The notes beneath the pieces were generated by a model. It had not been told where the DNA came from. It ran no database searches and saw only the letters and a list, made by a program, of their open reading frames with translations. A stretch of DNA of 25,358 bases from a virus, in IMG/VR virus record IMGVR_UViG_3300043409_000364, positions 1-25,358 of that record, one strand, 5' to 3'. Position numbers and translations under genes: made by a program. This document shows, piece after piece, positions 8,336-13,646 of the stretch (positions within the stretch are counted from its first letter, which is position 1; every line of letters begins with the position of its first letter).

Positions 8336-8364
8336 TTGCATTGTCAGATTATGCCGCCTATATT
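8336..8364 (+). promoter_or_regulatory. Candidate sigma70-type promoter
   Basis: TTGCAT (8336-8341) and TATATT (8359-8364) are separated by exactly 17 bases; the -10 matches the consensus at five of six positions, the -35 at three of six. A closer -35 match, TTGTCA at 8341-8346, has poor spacing. The site lies immediately after a strong terminator and about 45 bases before the first gene of the small-gene cluster, where a new transcription start is needed. Confidence 0.45.
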
Positions 8365-8407
8365 CGTTTACATGGTGATTGGTTCACCGGCAACGAGGAG
8401 CAGGCAC

Positions 8408-8731
8408 ATGACGCACACATCAGAACGCACCACGCGCATCACAACGAACCAGACCAATTCGTTTTGTGACTTTCCCTCGCGCGATGCAAAAGGCCGCACC
8501 ATTGGCGCTCACATCTACCGCTTTAATGCGGAACACGTTGTGTCTGATGACGGGCTTCGCAATCATTACATTTTCCCGGCTGGCCACTACTTTGGCTTCA
8601 GGCCGCAGGCGACACGCAACGGAGCGTCGTATGGCGCAGCCCAATCCATGCAGCTGTTCAGCACGATTGAGGAGCGTGAGGACGCCGTCAATGCCTACCT
8701 AAAGGGAGCCATGAAGCGCGCAGCCAAGTAA
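8408..8731 (+). CDS. Hypothetical protein, first of small-gene cluster
   Basis: A 107-residue protein. The ATG at 8408 was chosen because GAGGAG lies seven bases upstream; an upstream in-frame ATG at 8294 would lie inside the terminator stem. The N-terminus (1-20) is rich in Thr/Arg/Ser/Asn, followed by G-R-T-I-G-A-H-I-Y-R-F (residues 30-40), F-P-A-G-H-Y-F-G-F-R-P (58-68) and a basic C-terminal helix with ERE. It is not recognised by family. It is probably expressed first from the promoter at 8336-8364, so a role early after infection is plausible. A GC-rich UUCG hairpin follows its stop. Confidence 0.75.
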   Translation: MTHTSERTTRITTNQTNSFCDFPSRDAKGRTIGAHIYRFNAEHVVSDDGLRNHYIFPAGHYFGFRPQATRNGASYGAAQSMQLFSTIEEREDAVNAYLKGAMKRAAK

Positions 8732-8739
8732 CAACAACA

Positions 8740-8755
8740 GGGGGCTTCGGCCCCC
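8740..8755 (+). other. GGGGGC-TTCG-GCCCCC hairpin
   Basis: A perfect six-base-pair GC stem closed by a UUCG tetraloop, nine bases after the stop of the preceding gene. No T tract follows, so it is not a classical intrinsic terminator. It more likely protects the 3' end of an upstream processed transcript or attenuates read-through. Confidence 0.7.
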
Positions 8756-8781
8756 ACCCACCACATGATGAGGAAACGACA

Positions 8782-8874
8782 ATGATCCGCGAAACATTTT
8801 ACGAAGTCTGCAATGCGCTGGCGGCACTAAGCGTGGTCGTCTTTGTGTTTTTCATGTGCATCGCGCTGAACTGA
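8782..8874 (+). CDS. 30-residue single-pass membrane peptide
   Basis: A 30-residue reading frame starting with MIRETFYEV, followed by one hydrophobic segment (about residues 10-29, rich in Ala, Val, Phe, Leu) and ending in Leu-Asn. GATGAGGA lies about nine bases before the ATG, the same Shine-Dalgarno context as other genes here, and the next gene's GGAGG follows its stop by one base. This spacing supports a real gene. The likely topology is a short charged N-terminus and one membrane span. Family and function are not recognised; a small membrane effector acting on the host is possible. Confidence 0.6.
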   Translation: MIRETFYEVCNALAALSVVVFVFFMCIALN

Positions 8875-8885
8875 CGGAGGGCGAC

Positions 8886-9101
8886 ATGCTTACCAAGAAC
8901 CCAATCGACCTGCGCGCCAACGACGACAAGTCATACACGCTGTATTATTTCTCCGAGGAGATTGGCTACATTGAGCGGCTGATGCGCAGAAACAAAACTG
9001 TGAAGATGTCGATCTGGCGCGTCTGCACAGTTAACGGCGCCCTCGATTACTGCGGGTCATTGAAATCAGCAAAGAGCCGCCTGCTGGAGATGCACCATTG
9101 A
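8886..9101 (+). CDS. Hypothetical protein
   Basis: A 71-residue protein. The start at 8886 is set by GGAGG at 8876-8880; a longer frame from 8856 would overlap the 30-residue membrane peptide. The sequence is mixed alpha/beta, with Y-T-L-Y-Y-F (residues 18-23) and a C-terminal basic helix K-S-A-K-S-R-L-L-E. No family was recognised. Its stop overlaps the TTG start of the DnaA-like gene, so the two are probably translated together. Confidence 0.75.
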   Translation: MLTKNPIDLRANDDKSYTLYYFSEEIGYIERLMRRNKTVKMSIWRVCTVNGALDYCGSLKSAKSRLLEMHH

Positions 9102-9493
9102 GCAACGTGTATGAGGATTTGACAGAACACTACAAGGCTGTTGCTCGCAGGATTGCGGCTGTTGCGCCGGTAATAGAAGTTAAGCCTGTAAAGGTAGAGC
9201 CTGTAAAAGTTGAGCCTGTAGAAGTGCCGCTTCCGGTAATCAGGCTGGGTGTACCGCCGGTATCTGATGCAGCGAGGCAGTACATCAGTTCAATTCTGCT
9301 GGCGAACAAAATGGGGTGGAAGGAACTGGTCTACCCCAACAGAAGCACGGACATGGTCAGACTGCGCGCTCAGATATACGTGTTTCTAAATGATCGGGGA
9401 TGGTCGTTATCGCAAATCGGAAAACTGTTTAACCGCGATCATTCGACAGTCTTGTATTCAATACGCAACATAAGAAAGTGGAGCCCAAAATAA
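9098..9493 (+). CDS. Stand-alone DnaA domain IV-like DNA-binding protein
   Basis: A 131-residue protein. The C-terminal half (about 72-127) matches DnaA domain IV: an Arg-rich helix R-L-R-A-Q-I-Y (88-94), then W-S-L-S-Q-I-G-K-L-F (102-111) and R-D-H-S-T-V-L-Y (113-120), corresponding to the DnaA signature RDHTTVLHA that reads the DnaA box. The AAA+ domain is missing. Residues 28-43 form a repeated KPVKVEP linker joining a short helical N-terminus. The TTG start overlaps the previous stop, and GGAG lies eight bases upstream. It probably binds DnaA-box-like DNA, either to recruit or compete with host DnaA or to regulate transcription. Family is clear, biological role inferred. Confidence 0.82.
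   Translation: MSNVYEDLTEHYKAVARRIAAVAPVIEVKPVKVEPVKVEPVEVPLPVIRLGVPPVSDAARQYISSILLANKMGWKELVYPNRSTDMVRLRAQIYVFLNDRGWSLSQIGKLFNRDHSTVLYSIRNIRKWSPK
9182..9226 (+). repeat. 15-bp tandem repeat encoding VKVEP linker
   Basis: Three imperfect 15-bp units (AGCCTGTAAAGGTAG-type) encode the P-V-[KE]-V-E/P repeats of the linker before the DnaA-like domain. It is probably a flexible spacer that grew by slippage. Confidence 0.8.
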
Positions 9494-9849
9494 TGGAAAA
9501 CATTCAGAACGTACTCGCAGACCGCGCACGCACACATGGTGACTTTGAACATGTCGCCAAGATGTCTCAAAACCTGAAGCATCAGATGCAGTCGGTGAAT
9601 GCTTATATGCACCTAGACTATTTCATGGCTGAGTCACTGGAGCAGATCGCCATGAAGATCGCCCGCATCTTGGCTGGCAATGCCCGTGATGCAGACCACT
9701 GGCAAGACATATCCGGTTATGCAACCCTAGTCGTCAGGCAGATTGAGCGTGAGGAAATGGACCGCCTTATGAGTGAACAGGTGGCCGATGTGAAGAGCCA
9801 GCAATATGCAGCACGGGTAGAAGCACCTCAAGACCCGGAGGAAGTGTGA
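9493..9849 (+). CDS. DUF6378 family phage protein
   Basis: A 118-residue helical protein with the marks of DUF6378: R-x3-HGDF (residues 12-18), a central K-I-A-R-I-L-A-G-N (55-63), and D-H-W-x-D-I-S-G-Y-A (67-76). The family is widespread in phages and resembles MazG-type helical nucleotide hydrolases only distantly; its activity is not established. The ATG overlaps the TAA of the DnaA-like gene (TAATG), favouring this start over an upstream GTG. The Glu/Asp/His positions could hold a metal, but this is inference. Confidence 0.75.
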   Translation: MENIQNVLADRARTHGDFEHVAKMSQNLKHQMQSVNAYMHLDYFMAESLEQIAMKIARILAGNARDADHWQDISGYATLVVRQIEREEMDRLMSEQVADVKSQQYAARVEAPQDPEEV

Positions 9850-10181
9850 TGGAGTTGAACAGTGCGCAAGTCCTCCAGCTTTTGCGGGACAACCTTTACG
9901 GAAATAATCGGCAGATGGTCATCGACCACGACACCGTGTTGAGCATGTTCAACTGCATCAAAGACCTGACCAACAGGGCTATCAGGTTTGAATGTGAACT
10001 GGCGACCGCACGCGATGATCGCTACCGGGAGAGCCTGCGACATTCAAAGACGATAACAGAGTTTCGCAATGCTCTGCGCAAACATGCGTGCGATTGCGAG
10101 GAACGCTGTGACTTCAAAAGCGACGCATCAGAGATGTATTGCGGCTGGGGAGCCAAGCAACTTATGGAAAAATACGAATAG
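9849..10181 (+). CDS. Hypothetical helical protein
   Basis: A 110-residue protein whose ATG overlaps the previous stop by one base (TGATG), with GGAGGAAG just upstream. It is mostly helical, with a Cys-rich C-terminal segment (C-D-C-E-E-R-C near 83-89 and one more Cys) that could bind a metal. No family was recognised. It belongs to the tightly packed run of small genes. Confidence 0.7.
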   Translation: MELNSAQVLQLLRDNLYGNNRQMVIDHDTVLSMFNCIKDLTNRAIRFECELATARDDRYRESLRHSKTITEFRNALRKHACDCEERCDFKSDASEMYCGWGAKQLMEKYE

Positions 10182-10190
10182 GAGGCGATA

Positions 10191-10373
10191 ATGGGGAATA
10201 CACCGTTTACCAAAATCACAGACAAACTTGATCGGCGTGATGCTTTGGATGCCTATGCAATCGCAGCATTTGTTGGTCTGTTGTCTCATTCACCGGGAAC
10301 ACCGTCAAAGGTTGCAGAGGCCGCGTGGTGCTACGCAGAGGCAATGATCTTGGAATGGGAGAAACGCAGATGA
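10191..10373 (+). CDS. Hypothetical small protein
   Basis: A 60-residue protein with AGGAGG overlapping the previous stop. It has an amphipathic N-terminus, an Ala-rich hydrophobic helix (about 17-30) and a C-terminal helix ending in E-W-E-K-R-R. Similar short proteins with an A-W-C-Y-A-E-A-M pattern occur among phage genes of unknown role, but no family name can be given. It overlaps the next gene by ATGA. Confidence 0.7.
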   Translation: MGNTPFTKITDKLDRRDALDAYAIAAFVGLLSHSPGTPSKVAEAAWCYAEAMILEWEKRR

Positions 10374-10558
10374 AGGTAACCAGCGTGAACCCGGATGACC
10401 GCCGCAGATTGTATCTCGGCATCAGGCAAGACCACAGGATCATCAGCCTACCCCATAACAGGGTTTACTTTGTGCCGGGGCAAAAGCTGATGACACCGGA
10501 AGAAGGCGACCGTGCTTTGAGCGTATTCCGCAGCGAGCTAAGACCTCAGATCAGGTGA
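10370..10558 (+). CDS. Hypothetical small basic protein
   Basis: A 62-residue protein. The ATG at 10370 overlaps the previous stop by ATGA, which favours it over an upstream start at 10325 inside the preceding gene. The sequence is rich in Arg and Pro, with short predicted beta strands (I-I-S-L, V-Y-F-V). Its family and function are not recognised. Confidence 0.7.
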   Translation: MKVTSVNPDDRRRLYLGIRQDHRIISLPHNRVYFVPGQKLMTPEEGDRALSVFRSELRPQIR

Positions 10559-10561
10559 TCC

Positions 10562-10774
10562 ATGAGCACTGATTTCAAGGATGAAGTCGGCAACGTGTAC
10601 GGCAAGTTGACTGTCATTGAGCGCATTCGCTTAACACGGCAACCCAGCAGAACGCGAGCCGTGTTCAAGGTCAGATGTTCATGTGGCAACGAGATGAATG
10701 TGAGCGGCAATCTGCTGCGGAAGAAAGTGTTCAAAGAGTGCGGTACGTGCGCACAGGCATGGGGGAATAGATGA
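10562..10774 (+). CDS. Zinc-ribbon phage protein (HNH/AP2-associated type)
   Basis: A 70-residue protein resembling the N-terminal zinc-binding module often found in phage HNH or AP2-domain proteins: Y-G-K-L-T-V-I-E-R (residues 13-21), a basic stretch, then C39-S-C41-G-N-E, G-N-L (49-51) and C60-x2-C63. The four Cys probably bind one zinc. No nuclease domain follows, so this is a stand-alone DNA- or RNA-binding module, or the remnant of a homing endonuclease. It overlaps the next gene by ATGA. Confidence 0.75.
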   Translation: MSTDFKDEVGNVYGKLTVIERIRLTRQPSRTRAVFKVRCSCGNEMNVSGNLLRKKVFKECGTCAQAWGNR

Positions 10775-10950
10775 CTGACGACCTTGTGAGGAGACTTAGA
10801 GAAGGTGCCTGTTTAGAAAACCAGATCGAAGCGTATGATCTGACAACGAAAGCAGCCAATCGTATCGAAGAACTGGAAGGAACGATCCGTCAGATTGTTT
10901 TTGATGCAATCCAATTAGCCCGCGCCGCTCTGGAGGGGGAACATGACTGA
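10771..10950 (+). CDS. MTDDL-type small phage protein (paralogue 1)
   Basis: A 59-residue reading frame beginning MTDDLVRRLREG and continuing as an acidic helix with A-A-N-R-I-E-E-L-E (about residues 28-36). The start overlaps the previous stop (ATGA), GGGGGA precedes it, and the stop overlaps the next gene by eight bases. This N-terminal pattern is common in small phage proteins grouped around Ea22-like genes, whose role is unknown. The following gene begins with nearly the same residues and DNA, so the two are likely paralogues at their 5' ends. Confidence 0.75.
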   Translation: MTDDLVRRLREGACLENQIEAYDLTTKAANRIEELEGTIRQIVFDAIQLARAALEGEHD

Positions 10951-11191
10951 CGATCTTTTGAAGCGGTTGCCAAAAGTAGGCGAGTTAACGCTGCTTATGT
11001 GGCAGGACTGGCTTGTACGGTACAACGACGTTCTGACAGAACAGGAACGCCTCATCAAACATTTGGAACGCGCCCTGCGCTCTATTGCTGACACACCCCT
11101 CGGCGCGGAGATACCAGACCGCACGACGATCTGGGGGTTGGCGAAGTATATGCACGAGACTGCGACGGATGCGCTGAAGGAGAAACAATGA
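10943..11191 (+). CDS. MTDDL-type small phage protein (paralogue 2)
   Basis: An 82-residue helical protein that begins MTDDLLKRL, closely matching the start of the upstream 59-residue protein. The middle carries Y-N-D-V-L-T-E-Q-E-R-L-I-K-H-L-E-R-A (27-44), a probable coiled-coil helix. It overlaps the upstream gene by eight bases, with GGAGGGGG just before the ATG, and overlaps the next gene by ATGA. Function unknown. Confidence 0.78.
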   Translation: MTDDLLKRLPKVGELTLLMWQDWLVRYNDVLTEQERLIKHLERALRSIADTPLGAEIPDRTTIWGLAKYMHETATDALKEKQ

Positions 11192-11406
11192 ACGAAAGGA
11201 ACATAGAAATAATCAACCTGTGGAACGACAACGTCACAGCGCAGGCAATAGGTAAAAAGCTGGGAGTTACACGCAACACAATCATAGGCGTTGTTACGCG
11301 GGCAAGGGCTCTGGGATACATAACGCGGCCAATGGTGTTTTCTGCATCCGAAAAAGGCCGGATGGGGAACCTAGTCAAATACGGATACAGGAGAAAGAAG
11401 AGATGA
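11188..11406 (+). CDS. GcrA-like HTH DNA-binding protein
   Basis: A 72-residue basic protein whose N-terminal 45 residues match the helix-turn-helix of GcrA, the alphaproteobacterial cell-cycle regulator: an initial helix with I-x3-L-W, then A-x-A-I-G-K-K-L-G-V-T-R-N-T-I-I-G (residues 18-34), the counterpart of GcrA's I-A-x-L-G-V-T-R-N-A-V-I-G-K. GcrA binds RNA polymerase holoenzyme and promoters with GANTC methylation. This copy lacks the longer C-terminal part of GcrA, so it may mimic or interfere with host regulation. It is coupled by ATGA on both sides. Confidence 0.78.
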   Translation: MNERNIEIINLWNDNVTAQAIGKKLGVTRNTIIGVVTRARALGYITRPMVFSASEKGRMGNLVKYGYRRKKR

Positions 11407-11618
11407 AGCGCAAAGAGCCTGACTGGTCAGAAGAAGACATCATCAAGGTGCGCAAAATCTACCGCAGTGGCGGCACTGTTGACGATGCTGCCAGAGCTAT
11501 AAATTCACCTCTGACCGTAAGTGCAGTCAGGGCGCGCGCAATTAAGCTGGGGATGAGGTTTATATCTGTTCCACGGTCGTATGCCGGAACGTCTAAGAGT
11601 ACACAAGTTACATCGTAA
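11403..11618 (+). CDS. SANT/GcrA-type HTH small protein
   Basis: A 71-residue protein with W-S-E-E-D-I-I-K-V-R-K-I-Y (residues 8-20) and L-T-V-S-A-V-R-A-R-A-I-K-L-G-M (37-51), a SANT/GcrA-like three-helix pattern. The spacing between Trp and the recognition helix resembles that of the GcrA-like neighbour, to which it is coupled by ATGA. It probably binds DNA. It could be a diverged duplicate of its neighbour; sequence identity is too low to be sure. Confidence 0.65.
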   Translation: MKRKEPDWSEEDIIKVRKIYRSGGTVDDAARAINSPLTVSAVRARAIKLGMRFISVPRSYAGTSKSTQVTS

Positions 11619-11630
11619 CAGGAGAGCAAT

Positions 11631-11855
11631 ATGGAAAGCTGCCTTTCATGCAAGTTTACCCTGAACAAAGATGGCGGGTCGCTATCATGCCAGCGTTACC
11701 CGTCGCAGTTGCGTGTTGCCCGGTCCGGCTGGTGCGGCGAGTGGACCAAGGATGGCTCGTATACGATACCAGCACAGCGGACCAAGGAACGTGTCGCCAA
11801 AATAAAGACAGCGCAGGTTGAAATTGAAGACTTGTTGCTTGGAACAAAGCCATGA
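11631..11855 (+). CDS. Four-Cys small protein
   Basis: A 74-residue protein with C4-x2-C7, C20 and C35; an R-Y-P follows C20 and the last Cys lies in W-C-G-E-W. The pattern resembles small phage Cys-rich proteins that bind zinc or an iron-sulfur cluster (HiPIP-like spacing C-x2-C-x12-C-x14-C). AGGAGAG precedes the ATG. The remainder is basic and helical. Function unknown; it overlaps the next gene by ATGA. Confidence 0.72.
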   Translation: MESCLSCKFTLNKDGGSLSCQRYPSQLRVARSGWCGEWTKDGSYTIPAQRTKERVAKIKTAQVEIEDLLLGTKP

Positions 11856-12067
11856 AGACAATCAAGACGACGGTTGACGTGATCGAGGCTGTCGAGAAAC
11901 GCAGGCAGCAGTGCGATATGTCGAAGCGCAAACTTGGACGCGATGCCAAGGTTTCCAGCATGACGTACAACGCGTTTCTGGAGCGCACCAGCGCCGGGTC
12001 TGTCGGGTGCCTGCTGAAGTACCTGTCAGCACTGGGGCTTGAGATGGTTATAAGGGAAAAACGATGA
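11852..12067 (+). CDS. XRE-like HTH regulator
   Basis: A 71-residue protein compatible with an XRE/Cro-type helix-turn-helix: a first helix, D-V-I-E-A-V-E-K-R-R (residues 9-18), then M-S-K-R-K-L-G-R-D-A-K-V-S (23-35) and S-M-T-Y-N-A-F-L-E-R (36-45), followed by L-L-K-Y-L-S-A-L-G-L (54-63). The spacing is typical of short phage regulators that bind a palindromic operator as a dimer. It overlaps the four-Cys gene and the RuvC-like gene by ATGA, so it is co-expressed with them. Its target is unknown. Confidence 0.68.
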   Translation: MKTIKTTVDVIEAVEKRRQQCDMSKRKLGRDAKVSSMTYNAFLERTSAGSVGCLLKYLSALGLEMVIREKR

Positions 12068-12528
12068 TCGTTGGCATTGATCCCGGAGCTAAAGGCGCAC
12101 TGGCGTTCTTCGATCCTGTAGCTGGTACGCTGGACATCGTGGACATGCCGACAGTTGAAGTGAAGCGCGGGGCAAAACTAAAAACTGAGATCAGCGCACA
12201 AATGGTTGCGGCTATTATCAGATCACGCAAGCCGTCTGTAGCTGTGGTTGAGAGGGTTTCGTCGATGCCCGGTCAGGGTGTCAGCAGTGTCTTTGCTTTT
12301 GGAAAAGCGGCTGGTTTGCTGGATGGCGTTCTTGCAGCTTTGGAAATACCGATAACTTACGTCACGCCGCAAGTGTGGCAGAAGGCGGTAAACGCACGAA
12401 CAGGAAAGGATGGAAACAGGCAACGGGCAGCGGAAATATATCCTGCATACGCATCAAGCTTTAGCCGAGTTAAGGATGATGGGCGGGCAGATGCTGCGCT
12501 CATGGCATGGTGGGGAGTTATGAGATGA
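12064..12528 (+). CDS. RuvC-like Holliday junction resolvase
   Basis: A 154-residue nuclease of the RuvC superfamily. The first strand carries G-I-D6-P-G, the middle has V-V-E63-R, and the C-terminus has D139-G-R-A-D143-A-A-L, together giving the four acidic residues that bind two metal ions. The P-x-x-W-Q-K (102-107) and the G-K-D-G-N-R-Q segment after it also fit. It probably cuts four-way DNA junctions formed in recombination or replication, so that DNA can be packaged. It overlaps the XRE-like gene and the next gene by ATGA. Full length for a phage RuvC-like enzyme. Confidence 0.9.
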   Translation: MIVGIDPGAKGALAFFDPVAGTLDIVDMPTVEVKRGAKLKTEISAQMVAAIIRSRKPSVAVVERVSSMPGQGVSSVFAFGKAAGLLDGVLAALEIPITYVTPQVWQKAVNARTGKDGNRQRAAEIYPAYASSFSRVKDDGRADAALMAWWGVMR

Positions 12529-12758
12529 AAAAAATAGATGCTGGTGCAGCCTTTGATAAGGTAGCGGAAAAGGTTTTTGATGCAGTAAAAGGAGAAAACG
12601 CAAAAGCAGTTGAAGCATCACTGGGATTTCATCTGACCGCAGTTATTATCCACACGTCAGATTCTCATCTTGAGGCACTCGAACGCGTCAGCCGTGTGAG
12701 CGAAAAGCTGGTTGAAACGATTGATAGTTTTAACTGGTCGAAAAGGGGAAAGTTCTAA
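12525..12758 (+). CDS. Hypothetical small protein
   Basis: A 77-residue protein starting at the ATG that overlaps the RuvC-like stop (ATGA); an in-frame GTG at 12507 lies further inside that gene. It is mostly helical with a central hydrophobic strand L-T-A-V-I-I-H-T (38-45) and a charged tail. No family was recognised. An exact DnaA-box consensus lies inside its coding sequence at 12646-12654. Confidence 0.7.
   Translation: MKKIDAGAAFDKVAEKVFDAVKGENAKAVEASLGFHLTAVIIHTSDSHLEALERVSRVSEKLVETIDSFNWSKRGKF
12646..12654 (+). promoter_or_regulatory. Exact DnaA-box match TTATCCACA
   Basis: The nine bases match the DnaA-box consensus exactly. About 0.2 exact hits on both strands would be expected by chance in a window of this size. 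It is a single box inside a coding sequence, so function is uncertain; the phage-encoded DnaA domain IV protein makes it worth noting. Confidence 0.35.
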
Positions 12759-12778
12759 GGATTTACTAATCAAAGCAA

Positions 12779-12792
12779 CTGATGAGGATCAG
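12779..12792 (+). promoter_or_regulatory. Ribosome-binding hairpin, copy 1
   Basis: CTGAT and ATCAG pair perfectly, leaving GAGG, the Shine-Dalgarno core, as a four-base loop. The ATG at 12796 starts eight bases after GAGG. The 15-base string CTGATGAGGATCAGA is repeated exactly at 13628-13642 before the exonuclease gene. It could be a protein-binding translational operator or only a repeated initiation site. Confidence 0.6.
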
Positions 12793-12795
12793 ATT

Positions 12796-13068
12796 ATGGA
12801 TAAATTCTGGCAACGTAAATATGAAGAAGCTGCAATGTCGCTCCCAGATCAGGATCAGACAATAGCGTTGATACGCAGGCTTAAATCAATCCTGTCCCAG
12901 TACCCAGTCAACATCCAAATGGCTGCAATCGGTGCGCTGTTGTCTCAGACCATTTGCCGTGGAACAGATTCGCAAGATGACGCGCTCGATGTTGTGCAGG
13001 CGTACACAGAAGAACTTGTATTGAGTATCGATGAACACTTCATGGGTATTGATGGGAGGAAGTCATGA
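12796..13068 (+). CDS. Hypothetical helical protein
   Basis: A 90-residue protein. The ATG at 12796 was chosen because a strong GAGG site lies eight bases upstream; an upstream in-frame start at 12712 lies within the preceding gene. It is acidic and helical, with D-Q-D-Q-T-I-A-L-I-R-R-L (residues 19-30) and I-Q-M-A-A-I-G-A-L-L-S-Q (40-51). No family was recognised. It overlaps the next gene by ATGA, forming a two-gene pair bracketed by the two ribosome-binding hairpins. Confidence 0.7.
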   Translation: MDKFWQRKYEEAAMSLPDQDQTIALIRRLKSILSQYPVNIQMAAIGALLSQTICRGTDSQDDALDVVQAYTEELVLSIDEHFMGIDGRKS

Positions 13069-13631
13069 TCCCCAAAACAACTCCGCAGACCGGACGCCGT
13101 GATGAGTTTCAAAGGCGAAGACATATTGCTCATTACAACTTGCTGGATAAAAAATACCAAGCAATCAAAAAGGAGCATGACGAGATTGCAGATTACGTAA
13201 CTCAACAACTTGAGGCGTACCGTAACAAGCACGGCAGAGAAATGCGCAGGGTGACTGATGAGTACCAGAGGGCTGTGGCCGAATATGAGAAGCATGTCAT
13301 AGAGCCAGTAGAAAGGATCAACTGCTATAATGCAGGCAAACGGCGGGCGTTAAAGAAGAAGATGGAGCCGTACCACAAGAAGCTGGCACTGCATCCGGGC
13401 AGACCCATGACGGAGGACGAGGTATTCATCAAGGATGCTCTGGAGGAAAGAAGGCTGCAATGGATAAAGGAAGAAGAAGAAAAACCGCAATGGGTGAAGG
13501 ACTTGGAGAAATGCGAGCGGGAGCAGAGGTGGGAGATCAGAACGATGCGGGAGAATAAGCGGCGTGAATCCCAAAAAGCATATTACGCAAGGCAAAGACT
13601 AAAGAAAGCTGCACAATCTACAACCGCCTGA
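13065..13631 (+). CDS. Highly charged coiled-coil protein
   Basis: A 188-residue protein in which Lys, Arg and Glu make up about half of the sequence. Long helices with heptad-like spacing occupy residues 15-85 and 120-180, separated by a short Pro/Gly segment H-P-G-R-P-M-T-E-D-E. No enzyme motif is visible. It could scaffold or bind nucleic acid. It is coupled by ATGA to the 90-residue gene, and its TGA stop lies inside the second ribosome-binding hairpin, which may couple translation to the exonuclease gene. Confidence 0.72.
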   Translation: MIPKTTPQTGRRDEFQRRRHIAHYNLLDKKYQAIKKEHDEIADYVTQQLEAYRNKHGREMRRVTDEYQRAVAEYEKHVIEPVERINCYNAGKRRALKKKMEPYHKKLALHPGRPMTEDEVFIKDALEERRLQWIKEEEEKPQWVKDLEKCEREQRWEIRTMRENKRRESQKAYYARQRLKKAAQSTTA

Positions 13632-13641
13632 TGAGGATCAG
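13628..13641 (+). promoter_or_regulatory. Ribosome-binding hairpin, copy 2
   Basis: Second identical copy of CTGAT-GAGG-ATCAG, with GAGG in the loop and the ATG of the exonuclease gene ten bases further on. The stop codon of the upstream gene (13629-13631) lies in its 5' arm, so a terminating ribosome would melt the hairpin and expose the start. Confidence 0.6.
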
Positions 13642-13646
13642 ACATC

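Noticed and set aside
8294-8407. N-terminal extension of the gene at 8408
   Set aside because: It would begin inside the terminator stem and run through the promoter; the ATG at 8408 has GAGGAG at proper distance.
9182-9226. Possible CRISPR-like repeat
   Set aside because: Three short imperfect 15-bp units in a coding linker without spacers; no CRISPR array is present in the window.
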